Part shown: in pieces, positions 17,214 through 25,630 of the stretch
Layout of the letters: every line of letters begins with the position of its first letter
Numbering within the stretch: the stretch's first letter is position 1
From: Pelagibius sp. Alg239-R121
GTDB lineage: Bacteria; Pseudomonadota; Alphaproteobacteria; Kiloniellales; Kiloniellaceae
Assembly: GCF_947331435.1 (NCBI RefSeq)
Contig: NZ_CAMZOF010000007.1
Location: 372,001 to 436,000, forward strand
Reading direction: 5' to 3'
Length of the DNA stretch: 64,000 nt
Notes under the pieces: model-generated
The model's input: the letters and a program-made list of their open reading frames with translations, nothing else
Databases searched by the model: none
Told to the model about the DNA's origin: nothing
Translations under genes and position numbers: made by a program

Positions 17214-18137
17214 ATGGAGGGGATTGGTGCCATTCCGGTTTTTGTGGCTGTCGTTGAAAACGGTGGCTTCGCGGCGGCTGCCAGAAAGCTGGGTGTGTCG
17301 AAATCCGCGGTCAGCAAGCGAGTGTCGCAGGTGGAAAGCCGCCTCGGTGTTCTACTTTTGCATCGCTCAACGCGGCGCTTGAGCCTGACGGAAGCAGGTG
17401 AACGCTATTTCGCACACGCCGTTGAAGCGCTCGCTGCGGCGCGGGAAGCCGAGGATGCAGTAGCCCAGCTGCAGAGCGCACCTCAGGGGCGGCTGAGAAT
17501 CAACACCCCCATGTCCTTCGGGCGTCTACATATCGCGCCTCTGATCCCTGCCTTCCTGAAGCGCTACCCCGGAATCGAAATCGATATGGTGATGGAGGAC
17601 CGGGTTGTGGATCTGATTGAGGGGGGCTTCGATGTTGCCATCCGTGCCGGTAGTCTGCCGGACTCTGCGCTGATCGCACGTAAGCTAGCGCCCTGTTACA
17701 ATGTTCTTTGCGCAGCGCCCGAATACATCGCAGAAAGTGGCGGACCTTCTAAACCGTCGGATCTCCTGGATCACAACTGCCTACATTACGCCTATTCCAG
17801 CGATGCCCAGGAATGGGTATTTCAGGGACATGATGCCGCTACGAAAATTCAGACTCGCGGCAATTATCACGTCAACAACAGCGAGGCGCTGCGCGAAGCT
17901 GTGATCGGCGGTTGTGGGATCGGCCGACTGCCGACCTTCATTGCCGGGCCGGACATTGCGGCGGGCCGCCTGGTGCGGCTGCTGGAGGAATACCCAATGC
18001 CATCGCAGATCTTCTATGCGGTCTTTCCCGAACGCCGTCATCTGCCGGCAAAGGTCCGTGTCTTCGTCGACTATGCGGTCGAGCGCTTTGGCGCCGAACG
18101 CCCTTATTGGGACGAGGGGCTCGAAGCGTTGTATTAA
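17214..18137 (+). CDS. LysR-family transcriptional regulator
   Basis: 307 residues. The N-terminal winged helix reads FVAVVENGGFAAAARKLGVSKSAVSKRVSQVESRLGV, and the effector domain follows (RLRINTPMSFGRLHIAPLI). The C-terminal PERRHLPAKVRVFVDYAVERF is typical of the CrgA/DsdC-like subgroup that often controls a divergent oxidoreductase. Its likely target is the glutathionyl-hydroquinone reductase gene. In the shared gap an inverted pair GTTTC (17144-17148) and GAAAC (17175-17179) is seen, but no convincing T-N11-A box was picked. Confidence 0.9.
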   Translation: MEGIGAIPVFVAVVENGGFAAAARKLGVSKSAVSKRVSQVESRLGVLLLHRSTRRLSLTEAGERYFAHAVEALAAAREAEDAVAQLQSAPQGRLRINTPMSFGRLHIAPLIPAFLKRYPGIEIDMVMEDRVVDLIEGGFDVAIRAGSLPDSALIARKLAPCYNVLCAAPEYIAESGGPSKPSDLLDHNCLHYAYSSDAQEWVFQGHDAATKIQTRGNYHVNNSEALREAVIGGCGIGRLPTFIAGPDIAAGRLVRLLEEYPMPSQIFYAVFPERRHLPAKVRVFVDYAVERFGAERPYWDEGLEALY

Positions 18138-18177
18138 CCCCCAGCCCTAGAGTGCGAAGTTGGGTGTGGTCATTCGC

Positions 18178-18732
18178 CTAACCGACGACCGGGCCCTTGT
18201 AGCCAAATTCTGGGCCTTCGTGGCGCAACAAAGGCCACCACTCATTATTCTCACCTGCCATGTGATCATACTTCGGTCGGAAGCTCTTCAAGCTGATGAT
18301 CGTGTGCGGCGCATTCTCCGGATCGTGCAGGATAATATTTTTATCCTCAGCTCCAATCAGGACGGACGCATGGCCGTAACTCTGTCCCTTATCGTTGGTC
18401 TTGTACCAGTAGATGATCATAGGGCCCCACTTTTTGAGGAGCTTTTGGATCGCGGGAATATCCGCTGGCAGTCCATCTTCGACCTTCACCAGATGTTCGT
18501 TTTTCATGAAGGTGGGGAGCCAACCGAGCTCCATTGCCCAGTGGCCGATACCGGCTGTGCCGTCTGCGTGTTCAATTGGGCGGGAAAAAAGCTCGGGCAC
18601 GCCCAAGCGCGGGCCTGCCTCGAAGGCATAGGCAACCATACAGGCACTGCTGTACCAGCAGCCCGTCGGATCCATACGGTTTTTATTATGGCCGAATTCG
18701 AGCTGGGTAACGAAACCAATGTTGAGATACAT
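18178..18732 (-). CDS. papain-like cysteine protease (AvrRpt2/C39-like)
   Basis: 184 residues from the ATG at 18732. The catalytic Cys is in PTGCWYSSACMVAYAF, the His in SYGHASVLIG and the Asp/Asn in ILHDPEN, the order of the papain-like family that includes AvrRpt2 and bacteriocin-type peptidases. No signal peptide is obvious. A longer in-frame ATG at 18798 is possible but adds 22 residues unlike the family. There is no toxin, secretion or immunity gene next to it, so its role is open. Confidence 0.7.
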   Translation of the reverse strand: MYLNIGFVTQLEFGHNKNRMDPTGCWYSSACMVAYAFEAGPRLGVPELFSRPIEHADGTAGIGHWAMELGWLPTFMKNEHLVKVEDGLPADIPAIQKLLKKWGPMIIYWYKTNDKGQSYGHASVLIGAEDKNIILHDPENAPHTIISLKSFRPKYDHMAGENNEWWPLLRHEGPEFGYKGPVVG

Positions 18733-18828
18733 AACGCCGACTCTTTTTTGTTTGTGTACTAATTTTATGAGACTGCGCAAATCAGCGTAACTATGCAAGC
18801 TTCTTGATTGGTTTGTGTTTTAAACTGA

Positions 18829-19344
18829 TCAACTTGAGGCGCCTGTTCTTGTCGAAAGAAGATACTTCACCAAATCGGGGCGCCCGAAGGGATTGCGGCT
18901 GATCAACTCCATGCCGAGCTTCTCCAGAATCCGATGCGACACATGGTTGCTGCTCCGGGCGATGGCGACAACGCGTTCGAGTTTGAGCGTCCCACGGGCA
19001 TGATCGATCACTGCCCGTGCCGCTTCGGTGGCCAGGCCGCGTCCACGGAATTGGGAACTAAGACCGTAACTCAACTCGAATTCGGCGCCCTCTTCTTGCC
19101 ATCGGACACCGCATTCCCCCATGAAGACGCCGTCCGCCAGATCGGCCACGACCCACATGCCAAAGCCGTGCTTGTCCCAATGATCCAGCATCGCCCTGAC
19201 ATGAACCCGTGCGGTTTCAGGATCCAGTACGCCGTACTTCCGAACCGACATCACCTCAGGGTCGCCATAGAAAGCTTCGAAAGTCGGCACGTCCTCCTCC
19301 CGGACGGGACGCAGCAACAAGCGCTCTGTCCGAAGGATTGTCAT
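18829..19344 (-). CDS. GNAT-family N-acetyltransferase (RimJ/RimL type)
   Basis: 171 residues. The opening ILRTERLLLRPVREEDVPTFEAFYGDPEVM and the acetyl-CoA loop SSQFRGRGLATEAARAVIDHA are classic for the RimJ/RimL subgroup, which acetylates protein N-termini or small amines. It lies 47 bp downstream of the Crp-type regulator on the same strand and may be read from that promoter. The substrate is unknown. Confidence 0.88.
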   Translation of the reverse strand: MTILRTERLLLRPVREEDVPTFEAFYGDPEVMSVRKYGVLDPETARVHVRAMLDHWDKHGFGMWVVADLADGVFMGECGVRWQEEGAEFELSYGLSSQFRGRGLATEAARAVIDHARGTLKLERVVAIARSSNHVSHRILEKLGMELISRNPFGRPDLVKYLLSTRTGASS

Positions 19345-19391
19345 GAGTTAGTGTCACTTGCAGATGTCACGCGAGTCCTCCTGCCGAAAGA

Positions 19392-20054
19392 TCAGCTTCC
19401 CTCGGCCAGCGTCTTAAGCCGAGCAGGTTCCCGCAGGTCGATCCGGCCGCGGGACAAGGCGATCCAACCGCGCCGTTCCAGCTCTTTCAACAGTCGGCCA
19501 ACGACCTCTCGTGCGCTGCCCAGATCGGTTGCCAAATCCTGATGAGTGACCTTGATTGCAGTCGCTGCACCCGCACGGGCCAGCAGCCGCTGGGCCAAGC
19601 GTTTGTCGAGCCGCTCGAAGGCCACTTCCTCGACCACATGCATCAAATCGGATATGCGTCGCGAATAGCCTGCGAAGACAAGTCTTCGGAAACCCGGCGA
19701 CTGCGCGAGCGCCTCTTCGAAAGCTGCTTTGGGAATTGCAATAGCCTCGACATCGGTTTCGGTTACACCATCCGCTACGTAGTTTTCGTCGGCAAGCAGA
19801 CAGGACGTAGTCATGATGCAGGTCTCGCCGCCGGTCACGCGGTAGAGCACGATCTCCCGGCCGCCTGGTGAAACCTGTTGGACCCGGACGGTACCGCCGA
19901 GGATCAGAAGAAAGCTCTCCGCCGACACTCCAGGCGCAAACACCGTTGTGCCCGCCGGCAACGCTACTCTGGCTGCGCGCTCTTTCAGATGCCGTTGATC
20001 CTGGAGCGGTAAAGCCGCGAGCTCGGGAAATCGTTCGATCCAGTTGTCGCTCAT
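19392..20054 (-). CDS. Crp/Fnr-family regulator with a CX5C pair, likely controller of the sulfide operon
   Basis: 220 residues from the ATG at 20054, which has AGGAAG before it. N-terminal cyclic-nucleotide-binding-like barrel (LPAGTTVFAPGVSAESFLLILGG), dimerisation helix, then a winged helix (HQDLATDLGSAREVVGRLLKELERRGW). It lacks the N-terminal cysteines of Fnr and most cAMP-contact residues. Its only two cysteines, Cys79 and Cys85 (ETCIMTTSCLL), are close together, suggesting disulfide or polysulfide switching. It is divergent from a sulfide-oxidation operon, with two palindromes in the gap. Control of that operon is inference but fits the layout. Confidence 0.85.
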   Translation of the reverse strand: MSDNWIERFPELAALPLQDQRHLKERAARVALPAGTTVFAPGVSAESFLLILGGTVRVQQVSPGGREIVLYRVTGGETCIMTTSCLLADENYVADGVTETDVEAIAIPKAAFEEALAQSPGFRRLVFAGYSRRISDLMHVVEEVAFERLDKRLAQRLLARAGAATAIKVTHQDLATDLGSAREVVGRLLKELERRGWIALSRGRIDLREPARLKTLAEGS

Positions 20055-20097
20055 GAGGCTTCCTGCAGTTGCTCCCAAGGTAAAGGTTCGCGGGAAC

Positions 20098-20110
20098 GTG
20101 ACTAAGTCAC
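20098..20110. promoter_or_regulatory. palindrome GTGACTAAGTCAC in the Crp/sulfide-operon gap
   Basis: A 13-bp inverted repeat, GTGACT-A-AGTCAC, 44 bp upstream of the Crp-type gene start. The half-site resembles the GTGA half of Crp-family operators but with a 5-base rather than 6-base centre. Possible autoregulatory site. Confidence 0.4.
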
Positions 20111-20252
20111 AGACGGCCAAAGCGTGCAAGCCATAGTCTGGCGCAAATTGCCTCACCCCTACAGCGATAATGCCATGGAGGCTGATCGGTTTTCACTGAA
20201 CCAGTTAAAAGCGAGAGCCAGTCTCCAAACGTATAGATAGAGGGCGGATCGC

Positions 20253-20277
20253 GTTCTTGATTGCTTCAATCAAGAAC
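20253..20277. promoter_or_regulatory. 25-bp palindrome upstream of the sulfide-oxidation operon
   Basis: GTTCTTGATTG (20253-20263), CTT, CAATCAAGAAC (20267-20277): perfect 11-bp arms. It includes TTGAT and ATCAA half-sites like those of Fnr-type proteins but with a 7-base centre instead of 4. It ends 23 bp before the first gene, so it may be an operator overlapping the transcript start or a 5' leader hairpin. Confidence 0.55.
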
Positions 20278-20300
20278 CATCGCACTCCAGGAGAAATGAA

Positions 20301-20495
20301 ATGTCAGCAAATATTGGACCCTTGGACCGGATGCTTCGCGTGATCGTCGGCATGGCTTTGATCGGGCTCGCGCTTTGGGATTCCACCTATGTCTGGGGCT
20401 TCATCGGGATCGTTCCCCTGGTCACCGCTTTAATCCGTTTTTGTCCAATCTACCGTCTGCTTGGAATCTGCAGTTTGAAAAAAGCCCAGGGTTGA
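20301..20495 (+). CDS. DUF2892 small membrane protein (YgaP-tail-like)
   Basis: 64 residues: a short head NIGPLDRMLRVIVG and two membrane helices separated by a short turn, ending in a conserved FCPIYRLLGICS. This matches the DUF2892 domain found alone or as the membrane anchor of rhodanese YgaP. It is the first gene of a sulfide-oxidation operon and could place sulfur-transfer partners at the membrane. CAGGAGAAATGAA precedes the ATG. Confidence 0.85.
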   Translation: MSANIGPLDRMLRVIVGMALIGLALWDSTYVWGFIGIVPLVTALIRFCPIYRLLGICSLKKAQG

Positions 20496-20515
20496 GAAGG
20501 GGAGTGGAAACATCT

Positions 20516-21376
20516 ATGCAGCCAAAGGTTAAAAGCTTCTTCGACGAGGCGACCAACACCGCGACTCACGTGATTATCGACCATCAAACGTGCCGCGCCG
20601 CGATCATCGATTCAGTGAAGGATTTTGACCCGAAGTCCGGCCGGACTTCCACAAAATCGGCCGGCGAGGTTGTCGCCTTTGTCAGAGCGCAGAACCTGAC
20701 AGTCGATTGGATCTTGGAGACTCATGTTCATGCCGATCACCTGACAGCAGCGCCTTATCTTAAGGAGGAGCTCGGCGGGAAGATTGGGATTGGATCTAAA
20801 ATCCAGGCGGTACAGGGCGTTTTCAAGTCTGTTTTTAATGCTGAGGAAAAATTCGCAGTTGACGGCCGTCAGTTCGACCACCTCTTCGAGGATGGTCAGG
20901 TCTTCTTCATTGGCGAGCTGCAGGCGCGAGTTATTCATACGCCGGGACACACGCCGGCCTGTGTCACCTATCTCATCGGTGATGCGGCCTTTGTGGGTGA
21001 CACGCTCTTCATGCCCGACTTCGGGACCGCACGTTGCGACTTTCCCGGCGGCGATGCCCGCGCCCTTTTTCGCTCGATCAAAAAAATCCTCACGCTGCCG
21101 CCCGAGACCAGGCTGTTCCTCTGCCATGACTATGCGCCGGGTGGTCGGGATTATTGCTGGGAAACCACGGTGGCTGCCGAACGGGCTGGGAACATTCATG
21201 TCCACGACGGCATCAGCGAAGACGAGTTCGTCAACATGCGTTCGGCGCGCGATCAGCAACTGGAAATGCCGAAACTCATTCTGCCGTCTGTCCAAGTCAA
21301 CATGCGCGCCGGCGAGTTGCCGCCTGCGGATGACAATGGTGTCCACTATTTGAAGTTGCCTGTTGACGCCTTGTAG
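20516..21376 (+). CDS. persulfide dioxygenase-like MBL-fold protein (ETHE1/Blh type)
   Basis: 286 residues. The metallo-beta-lactamase motif ETHVHADHLTAAPYL, then HTPGHTPACVTYLI, GDTLFMPDFGTARCDFPGG and LFLCHDY, give the two-His-one-Asp iron site and the GTARCDF block typical of persulfide dioxygenases. It should oxidise glutathione persulfide to sulfite, which the sulfite dehydrogenase at the left of the window could then oxidise to sulfate. The start at 20516 follows GAGAAGGGGAG; an upstream extension through DUF2892 in another frame is spurious. Confidence 0.88.
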   Translation: MQPKVKSFFDEATNTATHVIIDHQTCRAAIIDSVKDFDPKSGRTSTKSAGEVVAFVRAQNLTVDWILETHVHADHLTAAPYLKEELGGKIGIGSKIQAVQGVFKSVFNAEEKFAVDGRQFDHLFEDGQVFFIGELQARVIHTPGHTPACVTYLIGDAAFVGDTLFMPDFGTARCDFPGGDARALFRSIKKILTLPPETRLFLCHDYAPGGRDYCWETTVAAERAGNIHVHDGISEDEFVNMRSARDQQLEMPKLILPSVQVNMRAGELPPADDNGVHYLKLPVDAL

Positions 21377-21442
21377 GAACGACGCACCTAAAGCAGATCA
21401 GAGATTCAAGTAATACGCCCGAAAGGTGAGAGGAAACCAACT

Positions 21443-23125
21443 ATGGAAATCAAACAAGTTGACTGCGACATCAGTGTCTCACCACAAATCACCGCTGCCG
21501 ATCTGCCGGAGATCGTCAAATCAGGCTTCAAGTCCATCGTCTGCAACCGCCCGGACGGCGAGGGCAACGATCAGCCGTTGTTCCACGAGATCGAAGAGGC
21601 CGCCAAACAGGCCGGCCTGAGCTGTCACTACCTGCCGGTCGTAAGCGGCAAGGTCACCGACGAGGACGCGGAATCCTTCGGCAAGCTTTTCGCCGGTTTG
21701 CCCAAGCCGGCGCTGGCCTATTGCCGGACAGGCACTCGCTCGGTCACGCTTTGGTCGCTGAGCCGTGCCGGGATGATGGGACTGACCGACATCCTGGAAA
21801 AGGCCCAGAATGCCGGCTACGACATGCACGGCGTGGTGCGGCGTATCGCGAACAACGGCAAGACGCCGCTCGAGGCCGTCGACGGCAAGTTCGATGTGGT
21901 GATCGTGGGCGCCGGTTCCGCCGGAATCTCGGTTGCGGCCTCCTTGCTGACCCGTGCGCCGGACCTGGAAATCGCAGTCATCGACCCCGCCGACATCCAC
22001 TACTATCAGCCGGGCTGGACCCTGGTGGGCGGGGGCGTGTTCGAGGCGGACGAAACGGTGCGTACCCTTTCCTCAGTGCTGCCGGACAAAGTGCACTGGA
22101 TCAAGGCCGCGGTCGCCGCTTTCGAGCCCGACCGCAATGCGGTGCTGCTGGAAGGCTGTCGCCTGATCGAATACGGCCGGCTTGTGGTCTGCCCGGGGCT
22201 GAAGCTGGACTGGCACAAGATCGACGGTCTGGTCGACACCCTTGGCAAGAACGGCGTGACCTCGAACTACCGTTTCGATCTCGCTCCTTACACTTGGGAG
22301 CTGGTGCAGTCGATGCGTCAGGGCACGGCGCTCTTCACGCAACCGCCCATGCCAATCAAATGCGCCGGGGCACCGCAGAAGGCCATGTATCTCTCGGCGG
22401 ATCACTGGGCGCACAGCGGTGCTCTCAAAAACATCAATATTGAGTTCCACAATGCCGGCGGTGCGCTGTTCGGTGTAAAGGAATACGTGCCGGCACTAAT
22501 GGATTACGTCAAGAAGTACGATATCAGCCTCCAGTTCACCCACAACCTGGTCTCGATCAATGGGCCGGCAAAGCGGGCCTTCTTCGTGAAGACCGATTCC
22601 GACGACAAGAGCGAATACGTCGAGCGCAGCTTTGACATGATCCACGTCTGCCCACCGCAGTGCGCACCTGATTTCATCCGGGTCAGCCCGCTGGCCGACG
22701 CAGCCGGTTGGGTCGATGTCGATCAGAACACCCTACGTCACAAGACCTATGAGAACATCTGGAGCCTCGGCGACGTTATGAATGCGCCTAATGCCAAGAC
22801 GGCGGCGGCGGCACGCAAGCAGGCCCCCGTCGTGGCGCAAAACCTGTTGGCCGATATGGGTAAGAATGTCTCTGTTGCACACTACGACGGTTATGGATCC
22901 TGTCCACTGACCGTGGAGCGCGGCAAGATCGTACTGGCTGAATTCGGCTACGGCGGCAAGCTGCTCCCGAGCTTTCCTTCCTGGATGATCAACGGCCAGA
23001 AACCCAGCCGGCTGGCTTGGCTGATGAAGGAAAAGATCCTGCCTCCGGTCTATTGGCAGGCCATGCTGCAGGGAAGGGAATGGCTGGCCAAACCTGAGAA
23101 GGTGGCCCCGGAAGTGGTCAACTGA
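21443..23125 (+). CDS. DUF442 phosphatase-like / sulfide:quinone oxidoreductase fusion
   Basis: 560 residues. Residues 1-115 are a DUF442 (Blh-N) domain with a CX5R phosphatase or sulfur-transfer loop YCRTGTRS. From about 145 there is an FAD-dependent sulfide:quinone oxidoreductase: GAGSAGISVAASLL dinucleotide loop, HYYQPGWTLVGGG, PIKCAGAPQKAMYL, and the C-terminal IWSLGDVMNAPNAKTAAAARKQAPVVA FAD block followed by YGGKLLPSFP. It should oxidise sulfide to persulfide and reduce quinone at the membrane. This fusion is known from other proteobacterial sulfide operons. AGAGGAAACC precedes the ATG; the SulP gene starts 4 bp after the stop. Confidence 0.9.
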   Translation: MEIKQVDCDISVSPQITAADLPEIVKSGFKSIVCNRPDGEGNDQPLFHEIEEAAKQAGLSCHYLPVVSGKVTDEDAESFGKLFAGLPKPALAYCRTGTRSVTLWSLSRAGMMGLTDILEKAQNAGYDMHGVVRRIANNGKTPLEAVDGKFDVVIVGAGSAGISVAASLLTRAPDLEIAVIDPADIHYYQPGWTLVGGGVFEADETVRTLSSVLPDKVHWIKAAVAAFEPDRNAVLLEGCRLIEYGRLVVCPGLKLDWHKIDGLVDTLGKNGVTSNYRFDLAPYTWELVQSMRQGTALFTQPPMPIKCAGAPQKAMYLSADHWAHSGALKNINIEFHNAGGALFGVKEYVPALMDYVKKYDISLQFTHNLVSINGPAKRAFFVKTDSDDKSEYVERSFDMIHVCPPQCAPDFIRVSPLADAAGWVDVDQNTLRHKTYENIWSLGDVMNAPNAKTAAAARKQAPVVAQNLLADMGKNVSVAHYDGYGSCPLTVERGKIVLAEFGYGGKLLPSFPSWMINGQKPSRLAWLMKEKILPPVYWQAMLQGREWLAKPEKVAPEVVN

Positions 23126-23129
23126 CGGT

Positions 23130-24947
23130 ATGAGGGGCTCAGGTTTGTCATCTCAAGTCGACCACTTTCTACCCTGTTTCGGTTGGCTGCGCCGCTACAA
23201 CGGCGAACTTCTGCGTAGCGATGCCATGGCGGCGGTGATTGTCACCATCATGCTGATTCCACAGAGCCTGGCTTACGCGTTGCTTGCCGGCCTGCCGCCG
23301 CAGGTCGGCCTTTACGCGAGCATTCTGCCACTGGTCGGCTATGCGCTCTTTGGCTCGTCGAATGTTTTGGCGGTTGGGCCGGTTGCCGTGGTGTCCCTGA
23401 TGACGGCGGCCGCGGTGGGGCAGTTCGCCGCCGTCGGGACGCCCGAGTATCTCGGTGCGGCGCTGGTGCTGGCCCTACTTTCCGGTTTGATGCTTATTTC
23501 CCTTGGGCTTTTAAGGCTGGGCTTTCTCGCGAGCCTGCTTAGCCACCCTGTGATCTCCGGCTTTATCACCGCCTCCGGGATTCTAATCGCCGCCAGCCAG
23601 CTCAAGCATATCTTCGGTATCGAGGCCTCCGGTCACACGCTGCTCGAACTCGCGCAGTCCCTTGTTGCGCATATCGGCGAAGCCAATCTACCGACCTTGC
23701 TCATTGGCGGCCTCGCCACACTTTTTCTCTTTTGGGTGCGGGCTCAGCTTAAACCGCTGCTTAAGCGCTTCGGTTGTAGCGACCGTTTGGCGGACAGTTT
23801 TGCCAAGGGCGGTCCCGTTGCCGCCGTAATCGCGACCATTCTTGTGGTGGAGTTTTTGTCCCTTGATGTGGCCGGCGTGAGGGTTGTTGGCGAAATCCCC
23901 AAGGGACTGCCGCCTATCTCCATTCCCGGCTTCGACCCGGAACTCTGGCGCTTGCTCGTGCCTTCCGCATTTCTGATCTCAATTGTCGGCTTCGTGGAAT
24001 CGGTATCGGTTGCCCAGACTCTTGCCGCCAAGCGCCGGGAGCGCATCCAGCCGAACCGGGAACTGGTCGGGCTGGGTGCCGCCAACATCGTCTCGGCCTT
24101 CAGTGGCGGCTATCCGGTGACCGGCGGCTTTGCCCGCTCGGTGGTGAACTTCGATGCGGGTGCCCGTACGCCGCTGGCCGGTGTTCTGACCGCCGTAGGC
24201 ATCGGTTTAACAGCACTCCTGCTGACGCCGCTGTTTCATCAACTCCCCAAAGCCACTCTGGCCGCGACGATCCTCGTGGCAGTGCTGTCCCTGGTCGATT
24301 TGGGCGCAATCAAGCGCACCTGGGTCTATTCCAAGAAGGACTTCTCGGCCATGCTGGCCACAATCCTTACTGTCTGGTTCGTCGGGGTCGAGGCCGGGAT
24401 CATCGCCGGTGTCAGCCTTTCGGTCGTGCTGTTCCTGGCACGTTCTGCGCGCCCGCACTTCGCGCGGCTGGGTCAGGTGCCGGGTACCCACCACTTCCGC
24501 AACGTCAAACGCCACGATGTGATCGCCAGCCCGTCCGTCCTTAGCCTGCGCATCGACGAGAGCCTCTACTTCGCCAACGCCCGTTGGCTGGAAGATAAGA
24601 TCTACGACATGGCGGTCGCCGATCCGCAGGTCCGACACGTAGTTCTGAACTGCGCTGCGGTCAACGAGATCGATGCCAGCGCTTTGGAAAGCCTGGAGGC
24701 CCTGATTGAGCGCCTGGAAGCGGCTGGTGTCGCTTTGCATCTCGCAGAGGTTAAAGGACCGGTTACCGATAAACTGAGACGTTCAGAATCCTTCTGCGCG
24801 CATGCTGGGCGTCTCTATTTAAGCCATTACGATGCCTTGTCTGAGCTGGATCCAGCGACGACCAGAGCAGCCGATATCGGCCAGCGTCCCAATCGATCGA
24901 AAGCGGCAATGCCGCTTACACTGGAGCAGGCGCAAACCTTGGCCTAA
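23130..24947 (+). CDS. SulP-family anion transporter with STAS domain
   Basis: 605 residues. The SulP membrane core (MLIPQSLAYALLAGLPPQVGLYASILP near residue 45, then about ten more hydrophobic segments including GGYPVTGGFARSVVN) is followed by a cytoplasmic STAS domain from about 460 (SLRIDESLYFANARWLEDKI, INEIDASALESLEALIERL). In this operon it likely exports sulfate or sulfite or imports a sulfur oxyanion; bicarbonate is another family substrate. The stop overlaps the end of the convergent TrkA_C gene by 4 bp. Confidence 0.9.
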   Translation: MRGSGLSSQVDHFLPCFGWLRRYNGELLRSDAMAAVIVTIMLIPQSLAYALLAGLPPQVGLYASILPLVGYALFGSSNVLAVGPVAVVSLMTAAAVGQFAAVGTPEYLGAALVLALLSGLMLISLGLLRLGFLASLLSHPVISGFITASGILIAASQLKHIFGIEASGHTLLELAQSLVAHIGEANLPTLLIGGLATLFLFWVRAQLKPLLKRFGCSDRLADSFAKGGPVAAVIATILVVEFLSLDVAGVRVVGEIPKGLPPISIPGFDPELWRLLVPSAFLISIVGFVESVSVAQTLAAKRRERIQPNRELVGLGAANIVSAFSGGYPVTGGFARSVVNFDAGARTPLAGVLTAVGIGLTALLLTPLFHQLPKATLAATILVAVLSLVDLGAIKRTWVYSKKDFSAMLATILTVWFVGVEAGIIAGVSLSVVLFLARSARPHFARLGQVPGTHHFRNVKRHDVIASPSVLSLRIDESLYFANARWLEDKIYDMAVADPQVRHVVLNCAAVNEIDASALESLEALIERLEAAGVALHLAEVKGPVTDKLRRSESFCAHAGRLYLSHYDALSELDPATTRAADIGQRPNRSKAAMPLTLEQAQTLA

Positions 24948-25624
24948 TGGTATCTGGTAAAAAGCCCGAACCGGTCATGCGCCGTATCACTGCCATAGCA
25001 GACCAGGATATCGCCGGCAGACAGTTCGGTTTCGCCGCCCTCTGTCTTGACTTGATAATCTTCGCCGTTCCGTACGGCTAAGAGCTTGAGGTTAAAGTCT
25101 GCAATCGGAAGCTCGCCAACCAACACCGACGCCGAGCCCCTGAAGACATGCTCGGCAACGCTATAACCTTCGTCAATTTGCAGGGTGCGCTGGTACGGGC
25201 GGGCGCCCAATGCTGTAACCTTCGAAAGTAGAAGACCGATAAAATGGCACATCAAGCGATCCAGGTGCTTGTTGGTCATGACGAGGAGGGTCAGGCAGAT
25301 TGCGATCGCGATAGCCAGGCTTTGTGTGACCATAGCATCAGTGCTCTGATCGGCGTCGACGAAAGCAACGATGAAGGTCGAGGCGACCGACACGAGACCG
25401 AGATTACCCAGTACCATTAGTATCATGAGGATTTTCCGGCGCACCGGATAGTTGACGATCATCTCGGATTCACGCGTGGTGAAGCCGGCTCCGGTCAGCG
25501 CGGAGACGGATTGAAAGCGGGCCACATCGTCCGGCAGGCCGGTCAGCCGCATCGCCACGGAGGCGATGCGGACAATGGCGACTGAACAGGCCAGCAGGAC
25601 CGAGATCGTTAGCGCTGCCGACAT
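24944..25624 (-). CDS. membrane protein with TrkA_C (RCK-C) domain
   Basis: 226 residues. Three hydrophobic segments occupy residues 1-22, 65-90 and 98-118, with SVSALTGAGFTTRESEMIV between the first two, a stretch resembling cation-channel loops. A TrkA C-terminal ligand domain follows (VAEHVFRGSASVLVGELPI, LLAVRNGEDYQV, LSAGDILVCYGS). It is probably a membrane regulator or channel-like protein responding to a small ligand. Last gene of the five-gene antiporter/Rieske operon, 6 bp after the previous stop. Confidence 0.75.
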   Translation of the reverse strand: MSAALTISVLLACSVAIVRIASVAMRLTGLPDDVARFQSVSALTGAGFTTRESEMIVNYPVRRKILMILMVLGNLGLVSVASTFIVAFVDADQSTDAMVTQSLAIAIAICLTLLVMTNKHLDRLMCHFIGLLLSKVTALGARPYQRTLQIDEGYSVAEHVFRGSASVLVGELPIADFNLKLLAVRNGEDYQVKTEGGETELSAGDILVCYGSDTAHDRFGLFTRYH

Positions 25625-25630
25625 AGCTGA

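Noticed and set aside
20375-20515. In-frame upstream extension of the persulfide dioxygenase
   Set aside because: It overlaps DUF2892 in another frame, and the later ATG begins the family match with GAGAAGGGGAG upstream.
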